Of a DNA stretch of 64,000 nucleotides, positions 63,108-64,000 are shown piece after piece. Positions within the stretch are counted from its first letter, which is position 1; each line of letters opens with the position of its first letter. Below the pieces are notes generated by a model. The model was not told the DNA's origin, did no database searches, and saw nothing but the letters and a program-made list of their open reading frames with translations. The translations under genes were made by a program, and so were the position numbers. Source of the stretch: Pseudovibrio exalbescens. GTDB lineage: Bacteria; Pseudomonadota; Alphaproteobacteria; Rhizobiales; Stappiaceae. The stretch covers positions 992,001-1,056,000 of the forward strand of contig NZ_JAQZAJ010000001.1 in the NCBI RefSeq assembly GCF_028737195.1. Direction: 5' to 3'.

Positions 63108-64000
63108 ATGGTCGACCGGCTTCCTCCACTAAACAGCTTCAAGGTTTTCGAATGTGTCGCCAGGCACATGAGCTTTTCAAAAGCTGCCGCAGAAATGAAC
63201 CTCACCGCTTCAGCCATTAGCTACCAAGTGAAAACACTCGAAGAGCAGCTGGGGGTTCAACTGTTTGAGCGGTTCAACCGGGCGATTGATCTGACACCTG
63301 CGGGCCGCCAGCTCCTGCCCGGTGTGGAAGCTGGACTGGAGCAGTTTCGTGAGGCGGTTGCCCGGATTACGGGAAAGGGGCAGGACTCCATTCTCGTGGT
63401 CTCAACCGGCCCTGCCATCGCCGCCAAGATTTTAGCACCGCGAATTTACCGCTTCATGGACGCCTACCCGGAAATCGAGTTGCGCCTTTCAGCTAGCCTT
63501 GCGCTGGTCGATTTCAATCGGGATGAAGTAGACCTTGGCATGCGCTTCGGCCCCGGGCCCTATCCAAAGCTGCATTCGGAAGCCTTGGCGCGAGAGATCG
63601 TTTTCCCGCTATGTGCCAAACGGTTGGCTGAGCGCCTGCAACATCCCAGAGATCTAGAACAAGCGCCGCTTCTGCATGATCTTGCGATGGAGAACATTGC
63701 CGGGACCCCACGTTGGCCGGACTGGCTTGCGGCGGCGGGTCTGCCCAAAGCCGACTGGTGGAGGCGTGGCACACAGTTCAGCCATGCAGATCACGCACAA
63801 AACGCGGCTCTGGAGGGTGCGGGTGTCCTGCTCGGCAGGAGCATCCTTGCCGCGGGAGACATGCGCCTCGGCTTGCTGCATCGCCCGTTCGAACTCTCCT
63901 TGGAGATCCCTGCACAATACTGGCTGGTAGGGCTGGAACCGACCTATCAAAAGGACAAAGCACGAAAGTTCCGCGATTGGCTTCATGCCGAAATGGCAGA
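63108..64000 (+). CDS. LysR-family regulator, GcvA-like (3' end outside window)
   Basis: A frame open from the ATG at 63108 to the end of the window (297 codons), without stop, so the 3' end is missing but probably only a few residues. The N-terminus is a LysR winged helix with FSKAAAEMNLTASAISYQVKTLEEQLG (about 23-50), where the AISYQVK recognition helix is typical of the GcvA/AmpR group. The effector domain (90-297) has VDLGMRFGPGPYP and ends near DWLHAEMA. TGAGG precedes the start. It is divergent from the small gene at 62852 and probably controls a target outside the window. Confidence 0.9.
   Translation, partial: MVDRLPPLNSFKVFECVARHMSFSKAAAEMNLTASAISYQVKTLEEQLGVQLFERFNRAIDLTPAGRQLLPGVEAGLEQFREAVARITGKGQDSILVVSTGPAIAAKILAPRIYRFMDAYPEIELRLSASLALVDFNRDEVDLGMRFGPGPYPKLHSEALAREIVFPLCAKRLAERLQHPRDLEQAPLLHDLAMENIAGTPRWPDWLAAAGLPKADWWRRGTQFSHADHAQNAALEGAGVLLGRSILAAGDMRLGLLHRPFELSLEIPAQYWLVGLEPTYQKDKARKFRDWLHAEMA

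Overview
The window is chromosomal DNA of an alphaproteobacterium, most probably of the order Hyphomicrobiales (a Stappiaceae- or Rhizobiaceae-like organism). This is inferred from a TAT-exported beta-helix protein of a type I associate with Rhizobiales, a MeaB-type GTPase, a rhizobial-type asparaginase II, inverted CCGGGATCC-type intergenic repeats of alphaproteobacterial style, moderately high GC and good Shine-Dalgarno sites, including several in front of TTG or GTG starts. I saw no rRNA, tRNA, CRISPR array, insertion sequence or phage gene. The first gene (YbjQ-like) and the last (LysR) run off the window.

Layout. 1-15.9 kb is ordinary housekeeping and accessory sequence: YbjQ end, meaB, a degenerate repeat block (1.27-1.95 kb), an EamA-type exporter, a TAT-exported beta-helix protein, asparaginase II, a class I aminotransferase, a SulP transporter, a secreted EF-hand protein divergent from an OmpR-type two-component pair, a DUF1906-like protein and malate synthase G. 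15.9-44.9 kb is a large exopolysaccharide (EPS) locus. 44.9-64 kb returns to general functions: FhuF-like reductase, HerA-like ATPase, hemolysin III, membrane dipeptidase, a four-gene oligopeptide ABC transporter, ABC-F protein Uup, a membrane-anchored AraC regulator, the rRNA modification pair rsuA/rsmC, prfC and a GcvA-like LysR regulator.

The EPS locus has four parts. (i) A GT4 glycosyltransferase (16.9 kb), facing a minus-strand pair made of a GT2 enzyme and a HATPase-REC-SpoIIE phosphatase. (ii) A long plus-strand operon (20.6-31.5 kb): GT4, Wzx flippase, Wzy-like polymerase, acyltransferase, another glycosyltransferase, a secreted glycoside-hydrolase-like protein, a lipoprotein and a Wzz/GumC-like co-polymerase. 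(iii) A minus-strand operon (40.0-31.5 kb): GT4, a GT2-phosphoglycosyltransferase fusion that probably starts the repeat unit, a periplasmic SUOX-fold protein, a hybrid histidine kinase with Hpt domain and an NtrC-type response regulator. (iv) A plus-strand operon (40.3-44.9 kb): STAS anti-anti-sigma-like protein, small lipoprotein, a 1090-residue Wza-like exporter with ten SLBB repeats, and a BY-kinase-like ATPase whose Walker A lysine is missing. Together these cover initiation, elongation, flipping, polymerisation, chain-length control and export. No sugar-nucleotide synthesis genes are present.

The most interesting observation is regulatory. I find sigma-54-type -24/-12 elements (GG-N10-GC) in front of four EPS transcription units (16857-16872 +, 20449-20464 +, 40038-40053 -, 40175-40190 +), plus a weaker fifth one. 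The locus encodes its own sigma-54 activator with an intact GAFTGA loop. That activator lies at the end of an operon that starts at one of these promoters, which suggests positive autoregulation. A SpoIIE-type phosphatase/anti-sigma-like fusion and a STAS protein in the same locus suggest a second, partner-switching layer of control.
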